From positions 186,001 through 250,000 of the forward strand of contig QUOL01000011.1 of assembly GCA_009761415.1 (NCBI GenBank): 64,000 nt of DNA, given 5' to 3'. The notes below the pieces were generated by a model. That model saw only the letters and a program-made list of their open reading frames with translations, searched no databases and had not been told where the DNA came from. Position 1 is the stretch's first letter, and every line of letters starts with the position of its first letter. The translations under genes and the position numbers were made by a program. The stretch comes from Sarcomyxa edulis (Eukaryota; Basidiomycota; Agaricomycetes; Agaricales; Mycenaceae). Positions 12,623-23,632 of the stretch are shown piece by piece.

Positions 12623-15600
12623 ATGCAAAGTCTCCCTTCTCCTCATAGTTCGCCCTCCTCGACCCCAGTTGACTCCTCCTCCTCATCTGCCACTCCAAGC
12701 AGGAAACGACAACGCTCTCAGTCTCCCTCTAACTCTTCTCTCAAACGCGCCGTATCTGAATGCCCATCTTATGACAGTGCTATAGGTCGCAGTCCACGTA
12801 CAGATCCGATGTCTACTCTATCTCTCTCCGATCCTAATAGCGATATCGACACGTATATGGCCGAACAAGAACAAGGCCCCCCGATGCCACAACCCCCGCC
12901 TAAGAAACCGATGAGGCCGATAGACAAGCTGTCTCTCGTGAACAATCTCAAAGGTCGGAAGATGGAGGTCGGCGAGACATGGTATCTCATCTCCAGAGAG
13001 TGGTGGAAACCCTGGAGAAAGGCCTGTTCAGGACTGGTTGACAAGGAAGGTCCTGTTGACGAGAAAGATTTGGGACCAGTGAACAATACAACTCTCCTTG
13101 ACGAATTTGGAAACCTCAAGCCATCACTCGTGGACGAGATAGATGTCGAATATGTCCCCCAATTAGCTTGGGATTACTTGGTCACCTGGTACGTTCACTT
13201 GCAATTTCATGTGGCACGCCACTGACTATAATTACACGGGCCATGACAGGTATGGTGAACCGATACATCCAATTCCCCGTCAAGTTATTGCCCGAGGACA
13301 AGGACAACAGACTTCACTAGAGCTCCAGCCTCCCAAACTCAAAGTTTACACCTTAACGACTGACGATAGTTCCTCGCAGACAGCTCCTCCACCCTATCCC
13401 TACGTGATCCTCTCGAGTCACGATACTGTCCGCACTCTGTTCAAACGCCTCGCAGAAGCTGTATCACCAGGATTCACTGCGCCATATCGTATCTGGCGCA
13501 TCAATGACGAAGAAGTTGACTCTTCTGAAGTCCCTATCTCTAAGCTCTCATCTTGTGCTGGCAAGATCGTCCCCGAATCCGATGACACACTCGAAGATGC
13601 TTCTATTGAAAGTGGTGATGCTTTTGCTGTCGAATTCAAAACTTCAAAGGGGTGGCTCGCTAACGATGTTCCACTTTCACGCCCTACCGAGAACATTATC
13701 TCGCGTCGCCACGAAGTTGCTCCCCTCTTCTCTCCCGAGACTAATTTCTTCGACCGTTTAGAGTCTTCCTCATCTACATCCAATTCTCGGTTTAGTTTAA
13801 AATTAACGTCTTCCCCCAAACCCCCTACGAGCACTGTCAGCAACATTCGTAGCAAATCTTCCCCGGAACCAGGTACCATTGGTCTTGGAAATATGGGCAA
13901 CACATGTTTCATGAATTCCGCTCTTCAGTGTCTTGCTCATAGCAAAGAACTGACGGAATATTTTCTCACTGGGGTCTTCCAGGATGAACTCAATCCCGAC
14001 AACCCTCTAGGCATGCACGGTGCCATTGCTGAAGCTTTCGGCGCCCTCTTGCAACGCATTTGGTCTCCAGATGGGTCATCCTCGTATTCACCTCGAGAAT
14101 TCAAACAACAACTGCAAAGGTTTGCGCCCCAGTTCAGTGGATATCAACAGCATGATTCGCAGGAACTTGTTGCATTCTTACTCGACGGATTACACGAAGA
14201 TCTGAATCGCGTGCTGAAGAAACCTTACGTCGAGAAACCTGACTGGGAAGGCGGAGATCCGAGTACGGGTGGCGTTGAAGTCGACTTGGAGCTGGTCCAA
14301 CTAGCGCAGAAGTCCTGGGAAGGCTACATGAAGAGAAACGACAGTGTTATTGTCGATCTTTTCCAGGGACAGTATCAGTCTACTTTGGTTTGTCCAGAAT
14401 GTCAGAAGGTGAGTTCTCGTGTTTCCCCAAGAAAGATGAGTAAAGCTCATGTGCGACCCACAGGTCTCGATCACGTTTGATCCCTTCATGTACCTCACCC
14501 TACCTCTGCCAATCCAGAAGAAATGGAGGCATACGGTTTATTACATTCCTTGGGATCAGAATAAACCGCACGTTAAGGTATGTACGTAGAGGTGACATTT
14601 GATTGCGGTAATTCATCTTATCTCTACAGGTGCCCGTCGAAATTGGTAGGGATGCTTCATTCAGGGACTTGCGTCAATTGTTAGGCCGATGGATGGATGC
14701 TCCACCTGATAACGTCAGTTTTATCTTATTCAGTCGCTTTCTAGCCTAACATTAATCATTCAACCGTCCCAGCTGTTAACCCTTGAAATATTCCATCATC
14801 GATTCTTCAAAGTTCTGGACGACAGCTTGTCGTGCGGAGAGATGGGCGTGAATGACACTATTGTATGCTATGAGCTTCCTTGTCACGCTCAACAAAGCCG
14901 AACATACGCATCGAAGAAACAACCTGATGATCCCTTCATTGTTCCCATATTTTTGACGGACGTCAATCCAAACCCGAAGAGCCAGAACATGTTCAAGACC
15001 AACAAAAACTCATTGCTCTTCGGCTACCCTACGGTTGTTGCTATCACGCAGGAACAAGCAAAGGACGTCGAGAAGATTAAAGATGCGGTTGTGGAGAGAT
15101 TGGAAAGGTGGACATCGAATCAGCGGGATCTGTATACCTGGGAGGAAGGTGATTCGGCGTCCAACTCTGGTTCCGGGTCATCTTCGATGGAGGAGGTATC
15201 GATTCCAATTAATGGAATCCCACCGACGGACTCGCTGACTGAAATCAACGAGAATGGGGATGTCATAATCCAGGAGACTCCTCCCGATGCGGAAGGTGAT
15301 ATCGTGGACGAAAAAAGCGTGGTCATGCAGGATATTGACGATATGATGGACACATCTACTAACGATCTCGTTCCTAGAAGAGTCGGGACTAAGAAGGACG
15401 TCTTCACTCTTCTGTTACACAACGATTATAAGGACTTTGGGACGGGGCATAGTACTTACAGTACGACCTTTCGTTTCGAGGATTGGGGTCGACGTTCGGA
15501 CGAAGCGGAAGGCGGACCTCTCTTACGCGACGGCGACGCGCTTTTCTGCCAATTTGACGAGAACCTCAAAGCGTATTATTTCGGTGATGAAACATCGAAG

Positions 15601-16865
15601 TGGGACCATGCACGTTGGAATGATTGGGAGACATTCACCCATCCTGAATTCGAAGCTGCGAAGAAGGCCTCGGCAGAGAAGAAGGACAAGGGTATAGCTC
15701 TGCAGGACTGTTTAGACGAATTCACGAAAGAGGAGAAACTTGGCGAGGACGATCTTTGGTATTGTCCTAGATGCAAGAAACATCAGCAAGCTACGAAGAA
15801 GTTTGATCTCTGGAAGGCTCCTGATATACTCGTCGTCCATTTGAAACGCTTCAGCAACAGCCGCACGCTCCGAGACAAGATAGACGCCTTCATCGATTTC
15901 CCGACCGAAGGCTTGGATCTCGGTGATATGATCGGGGAAAGGCAGGTTGCTCGCAGGTTGTTGGCTCAGGGTGTCGATGCTGAAGAACTTCATCTGGGAA
16001 ATCTTGACGAGCCTCTGGTGTACGATCTTTTCGGTGTCGACGAACATGTAGGAGGACTCGGAGGAGGTCATTACAGGGCTTATGCCTTGAATCATGCCAA
16101 CGATAAATGGTACCATTTCGATGACTCTTTTGTGACTCCTTCACGTGCAGCGGATGCAGTGGTACGTTGTTGATCATAGACTTCCGATTTCATCAGTGTT
16201 TTAATGGTTGATTCTTCTTCTAGAACCCCAATGCGTACCTCTTATTCTATAGACGCCGTAGCGCTTCCCCTCTCGGTGGCAAGACTCACGAAAAGATCGA
16301 AGAGGCGAAGCAAAAGCCTAGAGTCGACACACCGACGGACGATGCCGTTGTAGCTGAAGTTCAGCTTCCTACTCCTCCCGACGAATCCAATCGAGGACCT
16401 TTATCCCAACCGAGAAGTGGCTTCGGAAGATTGTCTGGTAGCCCGCACTATAGGAATATAGAGGCTTGGACCCAGCCAATTCACGATGCTCCTGTGTTGA
16501 CACAAGATCCTGCGTTCTCTTCACTTACTGACGACGACGACGACGACGAAGACCCTGCTCCATTTCATTTCTCGAGAGACAGCGCCATAGCCTCTGAAGA
16601 TGCCCTTCGATTTGCCTCGGAACGTTTTGATTTCCCAAATCCTGCATCTAACAAGGCTTCCCCTACATCCTCCGTCGAAGCTGAGCCAGACCTTGACGAG
16701 AACGTATGGCCAGGAACTCCTAGTGGGCTTGGCTCGCCAGAATGGTCAGGTCGAAGCCGAACTGGCACACCGTCTGATTCCAGTACCTCCGTGGTAGATC
16801 CTTTTGCAGACGCGAACATCCAGGACGATGACTCCGTTCAAAAGAGCCCGATGAAGATCGATTAG
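12623..16865 (+). CDS. UBP12: Ubiquitin carboxyl-terminal hydrolase, UBP12/USP4-11-15 family
   Basis: Cysteine deubiquitinase of about 1,300 residues. Order of parts: a Ser/Pro-rich disordered start; a DUSP-type domain ([16 protein letters not shown], near 12980-13030); a ubiquitin-like segment (about 13310-13660); then the split USP catalytic domain. The Cys box is [20 protein letters not shown] with the nucleophile at 13905-13907. A Zn-binding CPEC (near 14393) pairs with CPRC (near 15762), and the His box [11 protein letters not shown] has its histidine at 16069-16071. An acidic insert separates the catalytic halves (about 15130-15400), as in USP15-like enzymes. The tail is acidic with an Asp run near 16530. 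Exon 1 ends at 13188 and exon 2 starts at 13250; three more introns lie near 14409-14461, 14578-14630 and 14715-14771, and one at about 16160-16222. Confidence 0.95.
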
Positions 16866-17236
16866 ATGCTTTTCCTTGACCTTCTTTATCCAACATCACT
16901 TAGTGCTTGCGGTATCTTATCTTACACCAACACCTTCTCCTTTACTTACATATCTTGTACAAACACAATACCGAAATTCTTCATACGATCTAGCTAAGAT
17001 GTATCCTCCGAAGGTACATGAACATTCGTGTGTAAGGCCGACCCTCGAACCTTCCCCCTGAGTCTAATGCACACAGAAAGATTCAGACGACCGTGTCATA
17101 GGAGTTGCCACAACCTGCTCGTGAGTCCAATATGCGTAATCAATTCGCACTACTTACTGATATATATAAGATTTAAGAGTCTACTGGCCCTTGAAGTGGT
17201 CCTTCACAATCATAAATAGCCAATGCCCATGAAGAT
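16866..17236. other. Intergenic region between convergent UBP12 and acetyltransferase-like gene
   Basis: Contains the two 3' UTRs. No gene is visible; a TATATATAAG stretch occurs near 17160 in AT-rich sequence but is not upstream of any start I can support. Confidence 0.6.
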
Positions 17237-18628
17237 CTAATCAAGGAGTGCTTTGAATGCTTCAAGAAACTTGACAGCGAACATGTCCACTATGGAGGCA
17301 CTTACGGCCCCTTCACCGAACGTGATTGTCATAGACACGCCGCCCGTCGGCGCCCCAGCAACGTTCAATTTTATTGCAGGACCAACAACCGCATCGCATT
17401 GCGCGAATCTAACGTCCTCCAATGTCCATGTCTTGGCCAATTCGATGTTGTCAGCCTGGTATGATCCAAGGTTGGATAGCTCCATTCCAACCGTTCGTTT
17501 TTTGTCGAGTTTGCCAGTGAAGTAGGCGGTATAATTGCCAAATAGGTATTTAAGCATTCCTATTTCTCCCCTCGACTCCGTAGCTTGAGTACGGAGTACA
17601 GACGCGTATTCAGATGCGCGATCCCACGAGAAATCTGGTTCGAGTGGGGCATAACACATGTATCCCGAAACGAACTCGCCAAAAACGTCCGTAGGCATAT
17701 TTGCGACACGTCGGAGTGAAATTGGGATGGAGACTGGAATCGTTTTAGATTGTTGGCAACCAGCCTCTGCTAGGATAATTCCAGAGAGGACAGAGACAGA
17801 AAGGACGTGGAAAGTGGACGTCAGGGTCGCTTGCTGATTCCTGCAGATTGCCAAGAATGCTGCGATATCCTGAGGCGAAAAGTCTAATATTTTGACGTGT
17901 GTCTTCAATCCAAAATCATTGTGGACCAGGTTCCCTGTCCAAGCAGAATCTAGAGGGGTCCAGGAAGCTGGAACGATGGACGCGTATAATTCGTTGAGAA
18001 ACTTTCGCCATGAAGGTGTAAGGTCCGTCAGAGTTTCGATGGTAGGGGTGATGGTTATCGATTCTGGCACTGTGATCGTACGGGTTGTATCGGTTGACGA
18101 CTGAACCTTCCGAAGAGCAGCCAAGAGCGAACGATGGAATGCAAGTCCACTCATACCGTCCCCGATGCAGTGGTGCCAAGCAAAGACAACTGTGCAGTCT
18201 TCGAGCACAGTCAACCTCCACAGAGGCAAGTCAGAAGACGTATCAAATCTCTGAGAAAACTGCTCCTCCATGATCTGGGACAAGCTTTCGCCTTTGTCGC
18301 AATAATGAACGATACGCGAGAGGTCGATGCTCTGCAGCCGGGAAAACGCAGGACTCTTGCCCAAGGTAGTTTCGTCAATTATGCGGACGCACAGGGCGCC
18401 ATGAGCTTCTACAACAATTCGAAGTGCAGAATACAACGTCCCAACATCGAGGATACTGTTCTCCGGTGAGATGTACCTGGCAGCTACGATGACACAAGAA
18501 TCGAATCTGAGTGAGTGCCGAGTGATATGGTAGTTTTCCAAGAGACCTAGATAGTTGTCAATGAGTACGCAGTTTGACTAGGAGATGCTCAGTAGCATAC
18601 CTGCCTTGCGAATGAGAGACTGAAGCAT
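17237..18628 (-). CDS. Alcohol acetyltransferase-like (condensation/BAHD-fold) protein
   Basis: About 445-residue acyltransferase-fold protein resembling the fungal alcohol acetyltransferase family (AATase). The catalytic HHxxxDG signature is present as WHHCIGDGMSG (about 18160-18180), with a typical CVIVAARY start block and a DFG-less C-terminal half. The gene has two exons. A 28-nt first exon (18601-18628) encodes MLQSLIRKA, then a 54-nt intron, and the main exon runs 18546-17237. The first exon was chosen because splicing yields GLLENYHITRHSL, the usual N-terminal motif of the family, and both splice sites are canonical. Family members esterify alcohols or detoxify with acetyl-CoA; the true substrate here is unknown. 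A TATA element lies just upstream. Confidence 0.85.
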
Positions 18629-18812
18629 ACTAGTTGTCCGCAGCTATTTACAGGACGATGATGAGCGCAGTTTATATAGAGCTGTTCGGCGCTAAACCGT
18701 GCCAAAACCGTGCTGCGCAATATGCTTGAAGCTACCCACACTGGCATCACATTTCCGTTCTTTCGTTAGGATCGTACCCAAGTTCTGACGTCCTAATCTG
18801 CTGCAAATCTGA
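18629..18812. promoter_or_regulatory. Divergent promoter between acetyltransferase-like and PB1-ZZ genes
   Basis: A 184-base gap between two divergently transcribed starts. It holds TATATAAA on the minus strand (18671-18678), 43-50 bases upstream of the acetyltransferase ATG, and a direct repeat AAACCGTGC at 18694-18702 and 18705-18713, exactly 11 bases apart, which could be a paired binding site. Confidence 0.5.
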
Positions 18813-21800
18813 ATGTATACTCGCCCCGATAGACCTCTTATCGTAAAGTGCACTTTTGACCGGTGGAACAAACGGATCACTTTCTCATCCGCCAAGAACT
18901 GCACATACGACCTTCTCAGGCATAAAGTACCCATTTTACTTTCATTTTGGGGCCGTTGCTTATTTCTGTACTCTTTATAGGTTGAGCAATGCTTCTCCTT
19001 GCATGCGACAAACTATGCTATCGCTTACAAGGACGATGACGGCGAGGTCACCGATATCACAACCGACACAGACTTGACAGAGGCAATACAATACTTTCAG
19101 GCAGGAAGCGATGATCCTCCAATGTCCTCGGCAGCATCTATACTATCTGGTCGTAGCTTTGGTACCCGAAAAATCACCCTCCGTGTCCATATCACCGTCG
19201 ACTACGATGGCCCCAGTCTATCTGATACCTCATCACTAATCAGCCTGGAAGAGTACAAGAATCGGAACGGGAGTCAAGTTTCCTTTTCGTTTGGTGCACC
19301 TTCCGTTGATCTGGACGACGACTCCGTCACTGTAAGCTCACGAGACACTGGCGCCCCATCTCGATCCGATGGCCAGAGCTCCCGGCTGTCCGAGGTCACT
19401 CACTCGGAAGAAGACGTTCCAAATGGGAATCTAGCTCATCCTCCTCAACGTAGCTCGAGTTTAGGCCACTCGGTGGGGGCAAAGGGTACAAGCAAGAGTC
19501 CCGAGTATTCTTCGGAAGGACAGACTCAACGAGGGGAGAATCCATTTGCAGATGAGTTCCAGCTTTCAGCAGCCCATCGTTATCCAGAAGATCCATCAGC
19601 AGTATTTGAAAGACTAAAACTGGAAGAGGCGGTTGGAGATGACTCGTCAATTGTCGAATTTGACACTCTTTCTGGGAATGACCGGGGGGCTGCATGGTTG
19701 CGCGACCAGAACGAACGCACGATGCGGTCCATGATTGGGATGTTACCAGAGCCATCAGAGTCTGACGGTGCATCGATTGACCTTGGGGGTGATCGTCTCT
19801 CAAGTGATATGGGCGGCGATCTGGCATTGCGGAGGGATTTTCGTGGCAAGTATTATTATTCTTATACGTCTGTGGGATCATCTGGAGTCTCCCAAAGTCA
19901 CAACTCGGTATCCGAGGATAACATAGGTGGTCCATTTGAAGAGGAACTCAGTACGGATGGTAACATGGACAGACCGCGACCAACATCTCGACATCTTAAT
20001 TGGCTGGCAGCTCAGCAAATACATCCCGTTCCACAGCCGAAGCACACAAATTCTGATCCTTCATCACAACGCTCTGCATCATATTCCCCTAACTCAGAAC
20101 CAGCTCCCTCTCGACGTTACGAGGGTATACCACCCGAAGTTCTGCAGTACATTATCCCGACCGCGCCACCTCCCGACGAACTAACGGACTGTTCAGAGTG
20201 TGGAGTATTGCTGGACTCTATGCGCTACGTTTGCTCCACTTGTGGCGAAAAACCTCCCGTAAGTAGTCGGGAAAAAGGCAAAGGCAAGAACATATCTTAC
20301 CCACCGCCGCGCCATCGTACCTCTTCATCGTCACCTGTGCACACCAGCTCTTCCCGGACATTTTTCGAAGGATCTGACTCTGGGCAGCCCCGGCGTCGCT
20401 ACAAACCTCTTCCATCTATCCCATCTCTACCGTCTTTGTCGCAATATCAGCTGGCTGCTCCTGGACCACAGGCGCCTGAAATAGGGTACGAGCTTTGTTC
20501 GGGATGCATACAATCTGCCGGGGTTTTCCACGCCATCGAGGCCGGTCTCGCTCCTGCCTCATCTCCGGGAAGAGAGAATTCTTCGCCGTCGTCTCCAGAA
20601 GATGCCCAACGCGCGTTGTCCCAGTGGCGAAGATCTGCCCCGAAACACAAGGGACAACTACGGCATGCATACTTGGAGAAGGTATGGGGCCATACTGGAT
20701 GGGAAGATGTTGGTAAGTCCAAATCCTTTGCTCTCACAGATGCACCTTTGATCCATATTTTCACCTCTAGAACAAGAAGAGTCTCGTGTATCTAAATGTT
20801 CAACATGCACTGCCATTAACCTTCGCAAAAGATACAAATGTGCATCGTGTGCGAAATTCGAACTGTGTCGCGCTTGTTATAGGTAATATATCTCTCCAAA
20901 ATCTTGTGGCATACGGACGCTGTACTGAATTTTATTGACATAGCCAAGTACATGACCTCCATCCAAACCATGCATTCTTCATCGTTCCAGATAAGCCTGC
21001 CCGCTCACGGAGTGACCCGGATATCCTTCTACCTATCATGTTTGCCGATCCCAATGAAGAGCAATGTCAGTCGTTTGATTTCGATTTGCAATTCGATTCT
21101 GACGTCGTATATAGCCATGAAGCATCCTGGAGTTAAATGTGCCCAGTAAGTGCAAGACTTCGTCCCCCACCTCACGTGCATCTTCTCAAGCGATTTTTAG
21201 CTGCATGCTCGACATCGTTGGCGCTCGGTTCCATTGTGCCATATGCGACTCTGTCGATATCTGCTCCAATTGTGAATCAGCAGGCCTTCCCGGAAACCTC
21301 GACTCATTCGACGATGGCCACAACTCCTCTCATATAATGATCAAGGTAAGATTGATTACACACCTTCTGAAAGCTACATATCTTTGACCACGAGACAAAG
21401 ATTCCTTTCCCACTCGAGACCACCGAACTTCGCGGCGTGAGTCAGAGGGCAGCTAATCTTTGGCAAGGTAGAGATGCAGCCACAGTAGAACGTGCTAGTT
21501 CGAGGTCTAAGCCTAGTTCCGTGGTCTCGTCTTATGCACGTACGGTCGTGGGTAATGGAATGGGAGAAGACCACCCACTCAAAGCGTCTGCAAATGACCA
21601 CCATATGTTCTGTAATGGATGTAGCAAGGTGCGTGGCGTGAATTCATTCTTCGATACCTCTACTCACTGGGATATCCGATGCAGCCTATCGTCGGCATTC
21701 GCTATCAATGTGCTAATTGTCCTTCCTCACCTAATTCTTACAATCTGGTAATGTCGAATATTCCTACTGTCACCATGATTCCGCATTTCATTGATGTTGT

Positions 21801-22621
21801 CACTAGTGTATAACCTGTGAAGCACGATCGTATATTGTTCATGATCCTATGCATGCTTTCTTCAAACTTCCTCGGCCAGTCCAACGACCCTTGGAATCTC
21901 TTTTCCCCATGCTTCCCAAATTGTAAGTTACTAATAACTCCAATGTTTATCTGTCGATCTTATGATCCGAATCGTAGGTATAAAACTCCTGCTGGCCCCA
22001 GTCCAGGGACCGGCAACTCGTCAGACCCCAAAGGTACGTCAAATCATTGGTTGATCTGATTCCCCTCTTCTCGATCGTTTATCACGGCATCCAGCGTATT
22101 TGAAGACCCTCGTTCACTCGTCTGCAGTGTGCGATCGTTGCATGACTTGCATCCAAGGGGAATGGTTCAGATGTGCCTATTGCGCCAAAGACCTGTGCGA
22201 TGCCTGTGAAGAGCTTGACACACATAATGATTCTCATGTTTTCCTCGTCTTCAAGTCCACTGTGAGTTCTCGTCGTCTGAATCAGGATGACTAGATGCAT
22301 GCTGATATATTGACGTTGTGAAGGTCGATATGCAAGTCTTCAAGTAAGTCGTACCAAGGAACCATGTCCCTTGAGTGCATTCTGACACTTCCTTCAGACA
22401 TTTCACCGATTTAGAGAACCCGAATGGAAGCCCGCCTGTCATACCATACCCAGTCTATCGTTAGTATTACCTCGCATATTTATATATTTCTTCATAGGTC
22501 TTCTTCCCTACCTTCTGCAGTCATCAAGGACGGCTCTCTGAGACGCCGAAATCGTATTATTCGACATCGCACTTTTGACACAATTCTTTCACGATCTGTA
22601 CCTATGCTTGTAGCCACTTGA
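18813..22621 (+). CDS. PB1 domain protein with five ZZ-type zinc fingers (NBR1/p62-like scaffold)
   Basis: The start is placed at 18813 because exon 1 (18813-18926) encodes the first half of a PB1 fold ([14 protein letters not shown]) that splices in phase to exon 2 at 18981. Exon 2 carries the acidic OPCA-like part ([18 protein letters not shown]). A long disordered Ser-rich middle follows. Then come five ZZ-like Cys-pair modules: one at about 20188-20515, interrupted by a roughly 70-residue low-complexity insert; CSTC...CASC...CRAC (20800-20880); CAHC...CAIC...CSNC (21139-21280); CNGC...CANC...CITC (21610-21815); and CDRC...CAYC...CDAC (22126-22210). No FW (four-tryptophan) or UBA domain is visible, unlike NBR1 or p62. 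About ten introns cluster in the 3' half. Role inferred: selective-autophagy or signalling scaffold. It converges on PHF5A with only 47 bases between stops. Confidence 0.82.
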
Positions 22622-22668
22622 GATGTATTTTTTCGATATAATATACAATGTAGAATCCGGAAATAGCT

Positions 22669-23278
22669 TCAGCCCTTCTTGAAACCTGTGGTACAGATAT
22701 CGTCAGCGAGACTCTTTTGGTAATAGATGGAAAGACCGAACCCAGACGACGTCGTTCATAGAACAGATCTGTGCGACTAGCTCCGAGGTTTACGATTTTC
22801 GGACAGCCATCGCGGTCCTTCTCTAGTCTTGTACACTCGGCGCAATAGTAGGCATCAGAGATACCTGCCATGGATGTTAGTTGAACTTGTTTCTGATGTA
22901 GTGACAAACTGGGGCGTACCGGGGGAACCACAGATGATGCATCGACCACCATAAGTACCAAAGTTACATTCGTCGCATATGCGCACCAAAGTCTCCGGCC
23001 TTACATATGAATCGCATACCGGGCTGAATACATTCATGAGAAGTTTGCACGAGCCGCATTTGAGTAGTAAACGCACCATTTCCCGTCGCATTTCTCACAG
23101 AGACGACCGATCGCTGTATGTCCCCAAGCGTTCAGTCAAATAAACGAGGTTCAAAGTTGAGTCTGCGTACCGATGCCTGGTTGACGCCTGCACATAATCA
23201 AATCTGCCACAAAACCAGTCAAGTAGTCTAGAAGGCATACAGAATGGTGGTCTGCGTACCAGGGTGGTGCTTGGACAT
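22669..23278 (-). CDS. RDS3: PHD-finger-like splicing factor PHF5A/Rds3 (SF3b subunit)
   Basis: Subunit of the SF3b complex of the U2 snRNP, needed for branch-point recognition; the PHF5A name is the animal orthologue. The spliced product is exactly 110 residues, the standard length, from six exons: [16 protein letters not shown], then the zinc-knuckle cysteines CEKC, CPVC, CDEC, CIIC and CAEC, then [19 protein letters not shown], ending ERRRLGFKKG. Exon 1 is only 19 nt (23260-23278) and the last exon 17 nt (22669-22685). The cysteine codon of CDGKC is split by an intron. All five introns have GT...AG ends. The near-invariance of this family makes the call very secure. Confidence 0.97.
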
Positions 23279-23632
23279 TGTGAGAGCAAGGAGGAGTCTG
23301 AGGTCGAAGTGGTCAAGAGCAAGGGGTATTTTATTTGTCACGCGCCTCCCTCACGATCACTTATAGACGTTGTCTTCAAACTTGCAATTATCATCCTACT
23401 AATTTCCAGCTACAAGGGACCAAAAGGTAATTATGATCCAGGTGATGCTACATACTTTATATAAATGCTAAAAGAAAAGTGACGTGAGTGATTGGAAAGA
23501 CAAAAGCAGAAAGTGGTGATACTGGTTGGTATTCAGACAAGCACAGAAGTCGAAACAGTGAGCAAATTGGACACACTAAAACGCACAGCAAGAGAAGGAA
23601 TGATAAAAAAACACTGCAGCCACCGATATGTC
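23279..23632. other. Intergenic region between PHF5A start and ROM2 stop
   Basis: Contains the PHF5A promoter and the ROM2 3' UTR, both genes being on the minus strand. TTTATATAAA at about 23454-23463 reads as a TATA element on either strand but lies roughly 180 bases above the PHF5A ATG. Nothing else stands out. Confidence 0.5.

Noticed and set aside
19396..19935. 179-codon minus-strand frame
   Set aside because: Antisense shadow of the disordered region of the PB1-ZZ protein.
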